Shown: positions 53,918 through 63,045, counted from the stretch's first letter. The stretch: DNA of 64,000 bases from Rhizobiaceae bacterium (GCA_023953845.1 JAMLJC010000001.1:3544501-3608500); one strand, 5' to 3'. Notes: a model not told the origin generated them from the sequence alone. A program made the numbers and translations.

Positions 53918-54676
53918 CTACCGTTTCGGCGCGGAAAGCGCGAACCAGGCGCCCTGAGGATCGGTGCCCTGCAGCACCCAGCCGTCCGGAACCTCCATCG
54001 GCTCCAGCATGATCTTGCCGCCATTGTCGATCACCCGCTGGCGTGCGGCATCGATGCTTTCAACGTTGAAGTAGAACAACCAGACCGGGAAAGGCACTTC
54101 GGACGGCTTGTTGAACATCGCGCCGACGAGTTCGCCGTCGACGGTGAACAACTGGTACGTGCCCATCTCGCCCATATCCATCGGCTCGCCCTTTTCCCAG
54201 CCGAACTGCGACGCGTAGAAGTCGAACGCACTCGGCCAGTCGGCGGCATGAAGCTCGTGCCAGCTGATATTGCCGGGAGCGTTGCGCGGAAGCGGCGGCG
54301 TGTAATCGCCGGTCGGCTGCAGCAGCATGAACATCGCACCCTGCGGGTCCGCGACAACGGAAAAGCGTCCGACTTCCGGGATATCCGCCGGCTCACGATG
54401 AACCATGCCGCCCGCGTTCCGGATGCTGGCCGTCGTGGCATCGGCATCCGCGGAATAGATGTAGCCCGCCCACATCGGCGGCACGCCCTTGACATCTTCC
54501 GGCGTCGCCATGATGCCGCCGATGCCACGGTCACCCGCCTTCACCACGATGTAGTCCACGCCCGCGCCGCCGAACGGTTCGGAATTCCACCCGACAACGG
54601 CTTTGTAGAAAGCCTCCGCCGCAGGAACATCCGTCGTCATCAGTTCGTACCAGAAAAAGCCTGCCGGTTTCGTCAT
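53918..54676 (-). CDS. Two-domain VOC-family (glyoxalase-like) protein
   Basis: A 252-aa protein with two vicinal-oxygen-chelate modules (residues 3-117, FFWYELMTTDVPAAEAFYKAVVGW; and 128-250, ISWHELHAADWPSAFDFYASQFGW). It matches the Cfp30B-like group of hydroxylase/glyoxalase-fold proteins with unknown substrate. ATG 54676 has ggtgag upstream. It lies between mccA and the sulfate transporter operon, on the mccA strand with a 115-bp gap. Confidence 0.88.
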   Translation of the reverse strand: MTKPAGFFWYELMTTDVPAAEAFYKAVVGWNSEPFGGAGVDYIVVKAGDRGIGGIMATPEDVKGVPPMWAGYIYSADADATTASIRNAGGMVHREPADIPEVGRFSVVADPQGAMFMLLQPTGDYTPPLPRNAPGNISWHELHAADWPSAFDFYASQFGWEKGEPMDMGEMGTYQLFTVDGELVGAMFNKPSEVPFPVWLFYFNVESIDAARQRVIDNGGKIMLEPMEVPDGWVLQGTDPQGAWFALSAPKR

Positions 54677-54888
54677 CTCACTCACCTTTGGTTGATCGGA
54701 TGCTGGAACCACATGCTAACCGCGACGATATGACCATACTATCTGCTCCTGCGCCCACTACTGACAACATGATGGCAGGAGCTGACATCCCCGCAGGCCG
54801 AATGGGCAGTCCGTTCGATTGTTCCCCTGGACAGCGGCTGCACCTCTCGCGCGGAAGAAATTTGCACAAATTCCCTGATTTCAGGTCG

Positions 54889-54960
54889 TATTTTCCAGTA
54901 TTTTCCCAGACTGGCGATTTGCGCGCCTCATACAAACGCCAAATGACCGCTATTTTCCAG
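54889..54960 (+). promoter_or_regulatory. Three direct repeats upstream of the sulfate transport operon
   Basis: TATTTTCCAG at 54889-54898, TATTTTCCCAG at 54899-54909 and TATTTTCCAG at 54951-54960, the last ending 33 bp before the cysP start codon. This is the only AT-rich patch in the 317-bp gap 54677-54993, which otherwise has no gene. It is a plausible activator site (for example a CysB-like LysR regulator), but the regulator is not identified. Confidence 0.45.
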
Positions 54961-54993
54961 CCGGATCACACACTCCTTCCGTACGGGGATTCC

Positions 54994-55980
54994 ATGAAGC
55001 GCCTTCTTCTCATCGGTGTCGCACTGGCGACGCTTCTCGCCGGGCCTGCCTCGGCCCAGTCGCCGGACAAGCTGCTCAACGCCTCCTATGACGTCGCGCG
55101 CGAACTGTTCGTTCAGGTCAACGCCGCTTTCACGGCCGGACATCCGGGCGTCACCATCGACCAGTCGCATGCCGGCACCTCGAAGCAGGCACGCGCCATC
55201 GTCGAGGGACTCGAGGCTGACGTGGTCACCTTCAACCAGGTCACCGACATCGATTTCCTCGTCAAGAACGGCTTCGTCAGCGAGGACTGGCAGAGCGATT
55301 TCCCGAACGCTTCCTCGCCGTTCTATTCCCTTCCGTCCTTCCTCGTGCGCGCCGGCAATCCGAAAGGTATCAAGGACTGGGGCGACCTCGTGCGCGACGA
55401 CGTGAAAGTCATCTTCCCCAATCCGAAAACCTCGGGCAATGCGCGCTACACCTATCTGGCCGCGACGGCATACGCCAGGGAGGCGTTCGCCAACGACGAA
55501 GCCAAGGTGAAGGAGTTCGTCACCAGGCTGTTCGACAATGTCCCGGTCTTCGACACCGGCGGACGCGCGGCGACGACGACCTTCGTGGAGCGCGGCATCG
55601 GCGACGTGCTCATCACCTTCGAGTCCGAAACGACCGGCATCCGCAAGGAATTCGGCGAGGACAAGTTCGAGAGCATCGTGCCGTCGGTCAGCCTTCTCGC
55701 CGAATTCCCGGTCGCGATCGTTGACAAGGTCGTCGACAAGCGCGGCTCGCGCGAGCTGGCGAAGAACTATCTCGACTTCCTCTACACGCCCGAGGGCCAG
55801 AAGATACTCGCCGAGAATGGCAATCGCGTGAATGACCCGGCAGTCGCAGCCGGGTTCAAGGACAGGTTCCCTGAAGTGCGTCTGGTCAAGGTCGAGGACG
55901 TCTTCGGCGGCTGGCCGACCGTTCAGAAGGAGCATTTCGCATCCGGCGCGCTCCTCGACCAGATCTACGGCGAACGTTGA
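54994..55980 (+). CDS. cysP: Sulfate ABC transporter periplasmic binding protein
   Basis: A 328-aa binding protein with signal peptide 1-22 (ALATLLAGPASAQ) followed by the family start LLNASYDVARELFVQVNAAF. The sulfate-contact regions are SHAGTSKQARAIVEGLEADVVTFNQ, NPKTSGNARYTYL and DTGGRAATTTF. It is the first gene of a four-gene operon bringing sulfate (or thiosulfate) into the cell. ATG 54994 begins the signal peptide. It is equally well named sbp. It is separated from cysT by 72 bp containing a stable hairpin. Confidence 0.93.
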   Translation: MKRLLLIGVALATLLAGPASAQSPDKLLNASYDVARELFVQVNAAFTAGHPGVTIDQSHAGTSKQARAIVEGLEADVVTFNQVTDIDFLVKNGFVSEDWQSDFPNASSPFYSLPSFLVRAGNPKGIKDWGDLVRDDVKVIFPNPKTSGNARYTYLAATAYAREAFANDEAKVKEFVTRLFDNVPVFDTGGRAATTTFVERGIGDVLITFESETTGIRKEFGEDKFESIVPSVSLLAEFPVAIVDKVVDKRGSRELAKNYLDFLYTPEGQKILAENGNRVNDPAVAAGFKDRFPEVRLVKVEDVFGGWPTVQKEHFASGALLDQIYGER

Positions 55981-55999
55981 CCTGAGTATTTATTTCCGC

Positions 56000-56035
56000 C
56001 AGATGGCCGGCGTGCGAAAGCTCGCCGGCCATCTG
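56000..56035 (+). terminator. Intra-operon hairpin between cysP and cysT
   Basis: A perfect 13-bp stem (cagatggccggcg / cgccggccatctg) with a 10-nt loop and no T tract. Such hairpins after the binding-protein gene of ABC operons typically protect the upstream mRNA and lower permease expression, so it is more likely an attenuating or stabilising element than a full terminator. Confidence 0.65.
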
Positions 56036-56052
56036 CTCGTTCCGATTGAAGG

Positions 56053-56886
56053 ATGCCTCTGTTGAAGCATCGTGTGCTGCCCGGGCTCTCGCTGTCGCTC
56101 GGGATAACTCTGTTTTACGTCTGCCTGATCGTCGTGCTGCCGCTCGGCGCGCTGATCTTCAAGGCGGCCAGCCTCGGATCGGAAGACTACTGGCGCATCG
56201 TGTCGTCGGGCCGGGCGGTCGCCAGCTATCGCGTCACCGTCCTTGCCGCGCTGGCCGCCACCGCCTTCAACCTCGTGTTCGGGATGGCGCTGGCGTGGGT
56301 GCTCGTGCGCTACGAATTTCCCGGCCGGCGGCTGCTCGACGCTATCGTCGACCTGCCTTTTGCGCTGCCCACTGCTGTTGCCGGCATCGCGCTTACCGCC
56401 CTGTTCGCGCCAAACGGCTGGTTCGGCAGTCTTCTCGGCGAGATAGGCATAACGGTTGCCTACACCCAGATCGGCATCATGGTCGCCATGGCCTTCACCA
56501 GCCTGCCCTTTATCGTGCGCACGGTTCAGCCGGTGCTGGAAGATCTCGACCCGGCGCTGGAAGAGGCGGCGCAGTCGCTCGGCGGTTCGGATCGGGCGAT
56601 CTTCCGCAAGGTGATCCTGCCACTACTTACGCCCGCGCTTCTGGCGGGCGTTTCCCTTTCCTTCGCGCGTTGTCTCGGCGAGTTCGGCGCGATCATCTTC
56701 ATCGCCGGCAACCAGCCGATGGAGACCGAGATAACGGCGCTTCTCATCTTCATCCGGCTGGAGGAATACGACTATCAGGCCGCCGCCGCGATCGCTTCCG
56801 TGCTGCTGATCGCCGCCTTCCTGATGCTCGCGGTCACCAATTTCCTGCAGGCGAGGGCGTTGCGCTATACGGTGAGGGTCGCCTGA
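56053..56886 (+). CDS. cysT: Sulfate ABC transporter permease CysT
   Basis: A 277-aa inner membrane permease with six hydrophobic segments (for example TLFYVCLIVVLPLGALIF, AATAFNLVFGMALAWVLV). The ATPase-docking EAA loop is EEAAQSLGGSDRAIFRKVILPLLTPALLAG, and the C-terminal RCLGEFGAIIFIAGNQPMETEI is typical of CysT. An RBS (gaagg) precedes ATG 56053. It overlaps cysW by 1 bp (TGATG). Confidence 0.94.
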   Translation: MPLLKHRVLPGLSLSLGITLFYVCLIVVLPLGALIFKAASLGSEDYWRIVSSGRAVASYRVTVLAALAATAFNLVFGMALAWVLVRYEFPGRRLLDAIVDLPFALPTAVAGIALTALFAPNGWFGSLLGEIGITVAYTQIGIMVAMAFTSLPFIVRTVQPVLEDLDPALEEAAQSLGGSDRAIFRKVILPLLTPALLAGVSLSFARCLGEFGAIIFIAGNQPMETEITALLIFIRLEEYDYQAAAAIASVLLIAAFLMLAVTNFLQARALRYTVRVA

Positions 56887-57779
56887 TGAGCGCTCGCGTC
56901 CATCGCAGGCCGCCGTGCGTCGGCGACCGCCCGGCGACACGCTACGCCTTGCTCGTCTTCGTTCTGACATGTGCGGCGCTGCTGATCGTCGCGCCCCTGC
57001 TCGTCATCTTCGCCCAGGCGTTTTCCATGGGCATCGACGCCTACGCGGCGGCGATCCGCCATCCTGATACGCGACATGCGATCTTCCTGACCGTGGTGAC
57101 GGCCCTGATCGCCGTTCCGGTCAACACCGCCTTCGGCATTGCCGCCGCGTGGGCGATCACGAAATTCGACTTCCGGGGCAAGCGCCTCCTGCTGGTGGTG
57201 ATCGAAATACCGTTCTCCGTCTCGCCCATCGTCGCCGGCGTGGCCTATCTGTTCGTCTACGGCCTTCAGGGGCTGTTCGGACCGCTTCTGGACAGTGCGG
57301 GACTAAAAATCCTGTTCGCGCTGCCGGGCATCGTGCTGGCTTCCATGTTCGTCACGGCGCCGTTTGTGGCGCGGGAACTCATCCCGCTGATGCAGGCGCA
57401 GGGCAGGGATCTCGAGGAGGCGGCGACCTCGCTCGGCGCTTCTGGCTGGCGCACCTTCTTCTCGGTGACGCTGCCGAACATTCGTTGGGCCATGCTCTAC
57501 GGCGTCGTGCTCTGCAACGCGCGCGTCATGGGCGAATTCGGCGCGGTCTCCGTCGTGTCGGGCAACATTCGCGGGCAGACCAACACGCTGCCGCTGCATA
57601 TCGAGCTGCTTTACCACGACTATCAGACGGCCGGCGCGTTTGCGGCCGCTTCCATCCTGACCGTGCTGGCGGTCTTCACCATTCTCGCCAAAGTCCTTCT
57701 GGAACGCCGTGGCGCCGGCCGGGCCACGCGCCCGGCGCTCGCTGCCCCTGTCACGAACGTCGTGGAAACCGTCCGATGA
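56886..57779 (+). CDS. cysW: Sulfate ABC transporter permease CysW
   Basis: The 297-aa second permease of the sulfate importer. Membrane segments begin at YALLVFVLTCAALLIVAPLLVIF. The EAA loop is EEAATSLGASGWRTFFSVTLPNIRWAMLYG, and the family-specific C-terminal segment is ARVMGEFGAVSVVSGNIRGQTNTLPLHIELLYHDY. It starts at ATG 56886 overlapping the cysT stop and overlaps cysA by 4 bp (ATGA). Confidence 0.94.
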   Translation: MSARVHRRPPCVGDRPATRYALLVFVLTCAALLIVAPLLVIFAQAFSMGIDAYAAAIRHPDTRHAIFLTVVTALIAVPVNTAFGIAAAWAITKFDFRGKRLLLVVIEIPFSVSPIVAGVAYLFVYGLQGLFGPLLDSAGLKILFALPGIVLASMFVTAPFVARELIPLMQAQGRDLEEAATSLGASGWRTFFSVTLPNIRWAMLYGVVLCNARVMGEFGAVSVVSGNIRGQTNTLPLHIELLYHDYQTAGAFAAASILTVLAVFTILAKVLLERRGAGRATRPALAAPVTNVVETVR

Positions 57780-58801
57780 AGATCGCCCTTGAAAACGTCG
57801 AGAAGACCTTCGACACGTTCCGCGCCGTGCGTGGCGTTTCGCTGGACGTGGGCAGCGGCGAACTTGTGGCGCTGCTCGGCCCCTCGGGATCGGGCAAGAC
57901 GACGCTGCTGCGCATGGTCGCCGGCCTGGAATATGTCGATGGCGGAACGATCCGCTTCGGCGATCAGGACGCGACCGACATTCCGGTGCGTGATCGCGGC
58001 ATCGGCTTCGTCTTCCAGCACTACGCGCTGTTTCCGCACATGACGGTGGCTGAAAACATCGCTTTCGGCATGGAAGTGTCGAAGGTGCAGCGTACGCGCA
58101 CGGAGATCGATGCCCGCATCGCCGACCTGCTGCGGCTGGTGCGCCTCGAAGGATTGGGCAAGCGCTTTCCCGCGCAGATTTCCGGCGGGCAGCGGCAGCG
58201 CGTCGCGCTCGCCCGGGCGCTCGCCGTCGATCCGAAGGTGCTGCTGCTCGACGAGCCTTTCGGCGCGCTCGACGCCAATGTGCGCCGCGACCTCCGGCGC
58301 TGGCTGCGCGAGATCCATGACGAACTGGGCATCACCACCCTGTTCGTGACCCACGATCAGGAGGAGGCGCTCGATCTCGCCGACCGTGTCGTCATCCTGA
58401 ACGAAGGCCGCATCGTGCAGCAGGGCACCCCGCAAGAAGTATGCCGCGCACCGAATTCGGCTTTCGTCACGCGTTTCCTGGGCGACGCCAACCGGCTCGA
58501 AGGACGTGTATCCGGCGGCCGGGCGCATATCGGAGGCATCGAGCTTCCGGCTTCCGGCGTCGCCGATGGTGCGGCCGAAATCTTCGTGCGCCCCGCCGAT
58601 CTCGGCTGGAGCGTTTCCGGCGGAGGCATGCCGGCGGTCATCACCCGGGTCATAGACCGGCCTGACGGGCGTCGTCTGCTGGCGCGACTCGATGACGGCA
58701 CGGGCGTCGAGCTCGACGTGCCGCCGGAGACCGAGGCTCGCGCAAAGCATCGCGGCGTCATACAGATCAGGCGCGCCAACGTCTTTGCGCTGGCGGAATG
58801 A
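57776..58801 (+). CDS. cysA: Sulfate ABC transporter ATP-binding protein CysA
   Basis: A 341-aa ATPase energising sulfate import. Walker A is GPSGSGKT (35-42), followed by the Q-loop VFQHYALFPHMTV, the signature ISGGQRQRVALARAL, Walker B LLLDEPFGALDANVRRDLR, and the H-loop FVTHDQEEAL. The C-terminal TOBE-like domain (approx. 240-341) contains VRPADLGW. It is the last gene of the operon and convergent with mccB (18 bp between stops). Confidence 0.94.
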   Translation: MKIALENVEKTFDTFRAVRGVSLDVGSGELVALLGPSGSGKTTLLRMVAGLEYVDGGTIRFGDQDATDIPVRDRGIGFVFQHYALFPHMTVAENIAFGMEVSKVQRTRTEIDARIADLLRLVRLEGLGKRFPAQISGGQRQRVALARALAVDPKVLLLDEPFGALDANVRRDLRRWLREIHDELGITTLFVTHDQEEALDLADRVVILNEGRIVQQGTPQEVCRAPNSAFVTRFLGDANRLEGRVSGGRAHIGGIELPASGVADGAAEIFVRPADLGWSVSGGGMPAVITRVIDRPDGRRLLARLDDGTGVELDVPPETEARAKHRGVIQIRRANVFALAE

Positions 58802-58819
58802 TCGCGGCGGACCTCGCCC

Positions 58820-60427
58820 CTACATCCTGAACACGCCGAATTTCGTGTCCGGTATCGGCGCGTTGAGCGCGGCGGAAAGCGACAGGGCAATCACCTCGCG
58901 GCTTTTCGCCGGGTCGATGATGCCGTCGTCCCAAAGCCGCGCCGACGAATAGAGCGGATGACCTTCGCGCTCGTATTTTTCCAGGATCGGGCGGCGAAAC
59001 TCGGCTTCTTCCTCGGCTGACCAAGCGCCGCCCTTGCGCTCGATGCCTTCGCGCTTGACCAGCGCCAGCACTGTCGCGGCCTGCTCGCCGCCCATCACCG
59101 AGATGCGCGCATTCGGCCACATCCACAGGAAGCGCGGCGAATAGGCGCGACCGCACATGCCGTAATTGCCGGCGCCGAACGAACCGCCGACGATCATCGT
59201 CACCTTCGGCACCTGCGCCGTCGCCACTGCCGTCACCAGTTTCGCGCCGTCCTTGGCGATGCCGCCCGCTTCATATTTCCGGCCGACCATGAAGCCGGTG
59301 ATGTTCTGCAGGAACACCAGCGGAATCTTGCGCTGGCAGCACAGTTCTATGAAATGCGCGCCCTTTAGCGCGCTTTCCGAGAACAGCACGCCGTTGTTGG
59401 CGAGGATGCCGACAGGCATGCCGTGGATATGCGCGAAGCCGGTGACAAGCGTCGTGCCGAAACTCTGCTTGAACTCGTCGAGTTCCGAGCCGTCGACGAT
59501 GCGGGCGATGATCTCGCGCACGTCATAGGGCTGTCGGGTGTCCTGCGGCACGATGCCATAAATCTCATCCGCTGCGTGAAGCGGCTGAATCGGTTTCTGC
59601 AAGTCGAGGCTTACCGTCTTCTTTCGATTCAGGTTTCTGACGATGCGCCGGCAGATCGCCAGCGCGTGCTCGTCGTTCAGGGCGTAATGGTCGGCGACGC
59701 CGGACTGGCGCGTGTGGACATCCGCCCCGCCCAATTCCTCCGCCGTCACGTCCTCGCCGGTCGCCGCCTTCACCAGCGGCGGCCCGCCAAGAAAGATCGT
59801 TCCCTGATTGCGCACGATGACACTCTCGTCGGACATCGCCGGCACATAGGCTCCGCCGGCCGTACAGGAGCCCATCACGCAGGCGATCTGCGGGATACCG
59901 GCCGCGCTCATATTCGCCTGATTGAAGAAGATGCGGCCGAAATGCTCGCGGTCGGGGAACACCTCGTCCTGATTGGGCAGGTTCGCGCCGCCGGAATCGA
60001 CCAGATAGACGCAGGGCAGGTTGTTCTGCGTCGCGATCTCCTGCGCGCGCAGATGCTTCTTCACGGTCAGCGGATAGTAGGTGCCGCCCTTCACCGTGGC
60101 GTCGTTGACGACGACCATCACTTCCCTGTCTTCGACACGGCCGATGCCCGCGATCATGCCGGCCGCGGCTATGTTGTCGTCATACATGCCCCATGCGGCG
60201 AACTGACCGATCTCCAGAAAGGGCGAGCCGGCATCGAGCAACTGCGCCAGCCTTTCGCGCGGCAGAAGCTTGCCGCGCGAAACGTGGCGTTCGCGCGCTT
60301 CGTCCGAGCCGCCGCGCTGCACCGCCGCCGCCTTTTCAGAAATGTCCGACACCAGCGCCCGCATCCGCTCGGCATTGGCGCGGAACGTCTCGGAAGACGG
60401 CGAAATCTGCGACTGGATGATGGGCAT
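58820..60427 (-). CDS. mccB: Methylcrotonyl-CoA carboxylase carboxyltransferase (beta) subunit
   Basis: This 535-aa subunit transfers CO2 from biotin to 3-methylcrotonyl-CoA. Crotonase-fold carboxyltransferase features are VYLVDSGGANLPNQDEVFPDREHFG, GSCTAGGAYVPAMSDE, GPPLVKAATGEDVTAEELGGADVHTRQSGVADH in the N-domain, and NITGFMVGRKYEAGGIAKDGAKLV with GGSFGAGNYGMCGRAY in the C-domain. This segment order is specific to MCC beta. ATG 60427 was chosen; longer upstream frames lack similarity. It is on the same strand as mccA and ivd but not contiguous with either. Confidence 0.94.
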   Translation of the reverse strand: MPIIQSQISPSSETFRANAERMRALVSDISEKAAAVQRGGSDEARERHVSRGKLLPRERLAQLLDAGSPFLEIGQFAAWGMYDDNIAAAGMIAGIGRVEDREVMVVVNDATVKGGTYYPLTVKKHLRAQEIATQNNLPCVYLVDSGGANLPNQDEVFPDREHFGRIFFNQANMSAAGIPQIACVMGSCTAGGAYVPAMSDESVIVRNQGTIFLGGPPLVKAATGEDVTAEELGGADVHTRQSGVADHYALNDEHALAICRRIVRNLNRKKTVSLDLQKPIQPLHAADEIYGIVPQDTRQPYDVREIIARIVDGSELDEFKQSFGTTLVTGFAHIHGMPVGILANNGVLFSESALKGAHFIELCCQRKIPLVFLQNITGFMVGRKYEAGGIAKDGAKLVTAVATAQVPKVTMIVGGSFGAGNYGMCGRAYSPRFLWMWPNARISVMGGEQAATVLALVKREGIERKGGAWSAEEEAEFRRPILEKYEREGHPLYSSARLWDDGIIDPAKSREVIALSLSAALNAPIPDTKFGVFRM

Positions 60428-60686
60428 AGCGGCTCCCTGAACCCGTCTTGCGACGGCTCCGTCCGATCTAACAGCGATGCGGGGGCCGCGCCTAGTCCTC
60501 TTGAAAGATCGTCGGTCACTGCATTTTCGCGGGACATCGCCTTGATTTGGCCACGAGCGCCGATCATGTGGCGCGCCCGTTTGACCCGAAAGGAGATCGC
60601 CGTGACCCCGCAACCGAGATCGACACATTCCGTGCCGACGCTCGCTTTGCGTTCGGCTCACAGCACTCCATTCAGGTTGAACCACC

Positions 60687-61844
60687 ATGGCACGCTCGTT
60701 CATCAGGCGTCGGCAGGAGGCCGAACGCCAGCGTCTTGAAGCCTATGAGGCATCGCTGCGGCGGGTGTCGCAGCAGGCGCGGCCCGCGCCCGATATCCGC
60801 AACGCGTTGGCCGAAGCCCGCAGGGGCTTCGAAAACGAGATCGTTCGCGATCCGCAGTCCTGGCGGCCGAAGCTCAAGACCCGCAACGCCTCGCGTCTGC
60901 GACTGGCGGCGGCGCGTCACCTCTTCGCGCGCTATCCCGTTCCCGCGCATCTCGAGCAGATCTGGCTGGAGAGCGAGGGGCTGGATGCCGAGGAGATCAG
61001 GCTACGCAAGCGATGGTATATCACCGTCGCCGGCGGAGTGTCGCTCTACAAGGCGCAGGCCGTCCAGTGGCTTTCCCGCAAGGAAGTGCACTGGTTCCTG
61101 AACTCTCCGGGCGAGATCGATTTCTGCGGCGCCTTCTGGGTTGCGATCGCGCGCAGCTATACGGACGATCCCGGTCTGGCCCTGCGGGTCGCGCGGTCGA
61201 AGATCGCACGCACGCCGCGCGCTGCTCTCGCCTTCTGGCGCGAGGCGGCGCGCTTCTTCGCGGCGAATCCGACGACGCTGGAGGAAATCGACGACCTGTG
61301 CGACTTCCTCGACGCAGCCTGTCACCGCGACCGGCAGTATAGCCTGAAGGGGCGTACACTCGCCTCGCTGCGTCGCCAGATGGAGGATTGGCACCGCGAC
61401 CTTGCCGCCATCGAGCGCATCGAGGCAATGCGTCGGCGGGCCGAAGCGCGAAACCGCACCGCACCGGCTTCGTCCTCGGCTGGCGGTTCGTGGCCCGGTT
61501 CGCCGCTCGCCGACTGGGAATGGCAGCCATCCGCGAAGGAGGCCACGGCGCGCGGCGAGCGCTTTATCGTCCGGCAACTGCGAAAGGCCGACGACCTCGT
61601 GGCCGAAAGCCGGGCGATGCGGCATTGCGTTTCGACCTATGCGGCGAAGTGCATCGCCGGAAATGCGTCGATATGGGCGTTGCGCCGCACCGCGCTCGGC
61701 AAGGTCGACCGGCTGCTGACGATCGAACTCGACCGCCAGCATCGCGCCGTGCAGGTGCGTGGGTTCGGCAACCGCGTCGCCCTGCCGGACGAGCGCAAGA
61801 TCCTCGAGCGCTGGGCCAAGGCGCGCGGGATCATGCTGTTCTGA
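60687..61844 (+). CDS. PcfJ-like domain protein
   Basis: A 385-aa cytoplasmic protein rich in Arg, Ala and Trp. The C-terminal third carries the PcfJ-like core MRHCVSTYAAKCIAGNASIWALR (near residue 310), followed by RLLTIELDRQHRAVQVRGFGNR. The N-terminal two thirds are helical and tryptophan-rich (RKRWYITVAGG, WLSRKEVHWFLNSP). PcfJ was named from an enterococcal conjugative plasmid, but chromosomal copies without conjugation genes exist. Its biochemical function is unknown. It lies between mccB and ivd on the opposite strand, with a bidirectional hairpin after it. Confidence 0.8.
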   Translation: MARSFIRRRQEAERQRLEAYEASLRRVSQQARPAPDIRNALAEARRGFENEIVRDPQSWRPKLKTRNASRLRLAAARHLFARYPVPAHLEQIWLESEGLDAEEIRLRKRWYITVAGGVSLYKAQAVQWLSRKEVHWFLNSPGEIDFCGAFWVAIARSYTDDPGLALRVARSKIARTPRAALAFWREAARFFAANPTTLEEIDDLCDFLDAACHRDRQYSLKGRTLASLRRQMEDWHRDLAAIERIEAMRRRAEARNRTAPASSSAGGSWPGSPLADWEWQPSAKEATARGERFIVRQLRKADDLVAESRAMRHCVSTYAAKCIAGNASIWALRRTALGKVDRLLTIELDRQHRAVQVRGFGNRVALPDERKILERWAKARGIMLF

Positions 61845-61850
61845 CAAGAT

Positions 61851-61880
61851 GTTCCGTGCGTCTGAAACGGCGCACGGAAC
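61851..61880. terminator. Bidirectional hairpin between PcfJ-like and ivd genes
   Basis: A perfect 10-bp stem (gttccgtgcg / cgcacggaac) with a 10-nt loop in the 40-bp gap between two convergent stops. It can terminate transcription from both sides. Confidence 0.65.
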
Positions 61881-61884
61881 GGCG

Positions 61885-63045
61885 TCAGCCTTCCGCCATG
61901 ATCTCGCGGCCGATCAGCCAGCGGCGGATTTCGCTTGTGCCGGCGCCAATCTCGTAGAGTTTGGCGTCACGCAGCAGGCGGCCGGTCGGATAGTCGTTGA
62001 TGTAGCCGTTGCCGCCGAGCAGCTGGATGGCGTCGAGCGCCATCTGCGTCGCTTTCTCGGCGGCGTAGAGAATGCAGCCGGCGGCGTCCTTCCGGGTCGT
62101 CTGGTGGCGGTCGCAGGCGGCGGCCACGGCATAGACATAGGCGCGGCAGGCGTTTGTCGCCGTATACATGTCGGCGAGCTTGCCCTGCACAAGCTGGAAG
62201 TCGCCGATCGCCTGCCCGAACTGGCGGCGCTGCTGCACATAGGGCACCGCGACATCGAGACAGGCGGCCATGATGCCGAGCGGACCGGCGGCAAGCACGA
62301 CGCGCTCGTAATCGAGCCCGGACATAAGCACTTCGACGCCCTTGCCTTCCTCGTGCAGCACGTTCTCGAACGGCACCTCGACATTTTCGAACACGAGTTC
62401 GCCGGTGTTCGATCCGCGCATGCCGAGCTTGTCGAGTTTTTGCGCAACCGAGAAACCGGTCATGTCGCGCTCGATCAGGAACGCGGTGATGCCGCGCGAG
62501 CCCATGGTGGGCGCGGTCTTGGCGTAGACCACGAGCGTATTCGCGTCCGGACCGTTGGTGATCCACATCTTGGTGCCATTGAGAACGTAGCGGTCGTTCA
62601 GCTTTTCCGCGCGCAGCCGCATCGAGACCACGTCGGAGCCCGAGCCGCTTTCCGACATGGCGAGCGCCCCGACATGCTCGCCGGAACACAGGGCCGGTAG
62701 GTATTTCGCCTTCTGTTCCGGCGTGCCCCAGCGGTTGATCTGGTTGACGCAGAGATTGGAGTGCGCGCCGTAGGAAAGGCCGACCGAGGCCGATGCGCGC
62801 GAGATTTCCTCCATGGCCACGACATGCGCCAGATAGCCCATGCCGGAACCGCCGAATTGGGGATCGGCCGTCATGCCGAGCAGGCCGAGCTCGCCCAGTT
62901 CCTTCCACATATCCGCCGGGAACTCGTTCGAACGGTCGATCGCGGCGGCCTGCGGCGCGATGCGATCCTGCGCGAAGCGCCGCACCATATCGCGCAAAGC
63001 CCCGATTTCCTCGCCGAGGCCGAAATCTATGCTGTTCTCGTACAA
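61885..63045 (-). CDS. ivd: Isovaleryl-CoA dehydrogenase
   Basis: An FAD acyl-CoA dehydrogenase of 386 aa that oxidises isovaleryl-CoA to 3-methylcrotonyl-CoA, the substrate of MccAB; electrons go to ETF and ETF-QO. Motifs are ALAMSESGSGSDVVSMRL and KMWITNGPDANTLVVYAKT (FAD and substrate). The catalytic Glu247 lies in GLDYERVVLAAGPLG, the position characteristic of isovaleryl-CoA dehydrogenases; most relatives have it near the C-terminus. The C-terminal motif is QLLGGNGYINDYPTGRLLRDAKLYEIGAGTSEI. The start TTG 63045 (MYENSIDFGLG) has a strong agggaga RBS six bases upstream; a TTG at 63072 is less likely. Confidence 0.93.
   Translation of the reverse strand: MYENSIDFGLGEEIGALRDMVRRFAQDRIAPQAAAIDRSNEFPADMWKELGELGLLGMTADPQFGGSGMGYLAHVVAMEEISRASASVGLSYGAHSNLCVNQINRWGTPEQKAKYLPALCSGEHVGALAMSESGSGSDVVSMRLRAEKLNDRYVLNGTKMWITNGPDANTLVVYAKTAPTMGSRGITAFLIERDMTGFSVAQKLDKLGMRGSNTGELVFENVEVPFENVLHEEGKGVEVLMSGLDYERVVLAAGPLGIMAACLDVAVPYVQQRRQFGQAIGDFQLVQGKLADMYTATNACRAYVYAVAAACDRHQTTRKDAAGCILYAAEKATQMALDAIQLLGGNGYINDYPTGRLLRDAKLYEIGAGTSEIRRWLIGREIMAEG

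Noticed and set aside
54677..54993. SAM- or sulfur-responsive riboswitch upstream of cysP
   Set aside because: No pairing pattern resembling a known riboswitch was visible; only direct repeats and an AT-rich patch were found.
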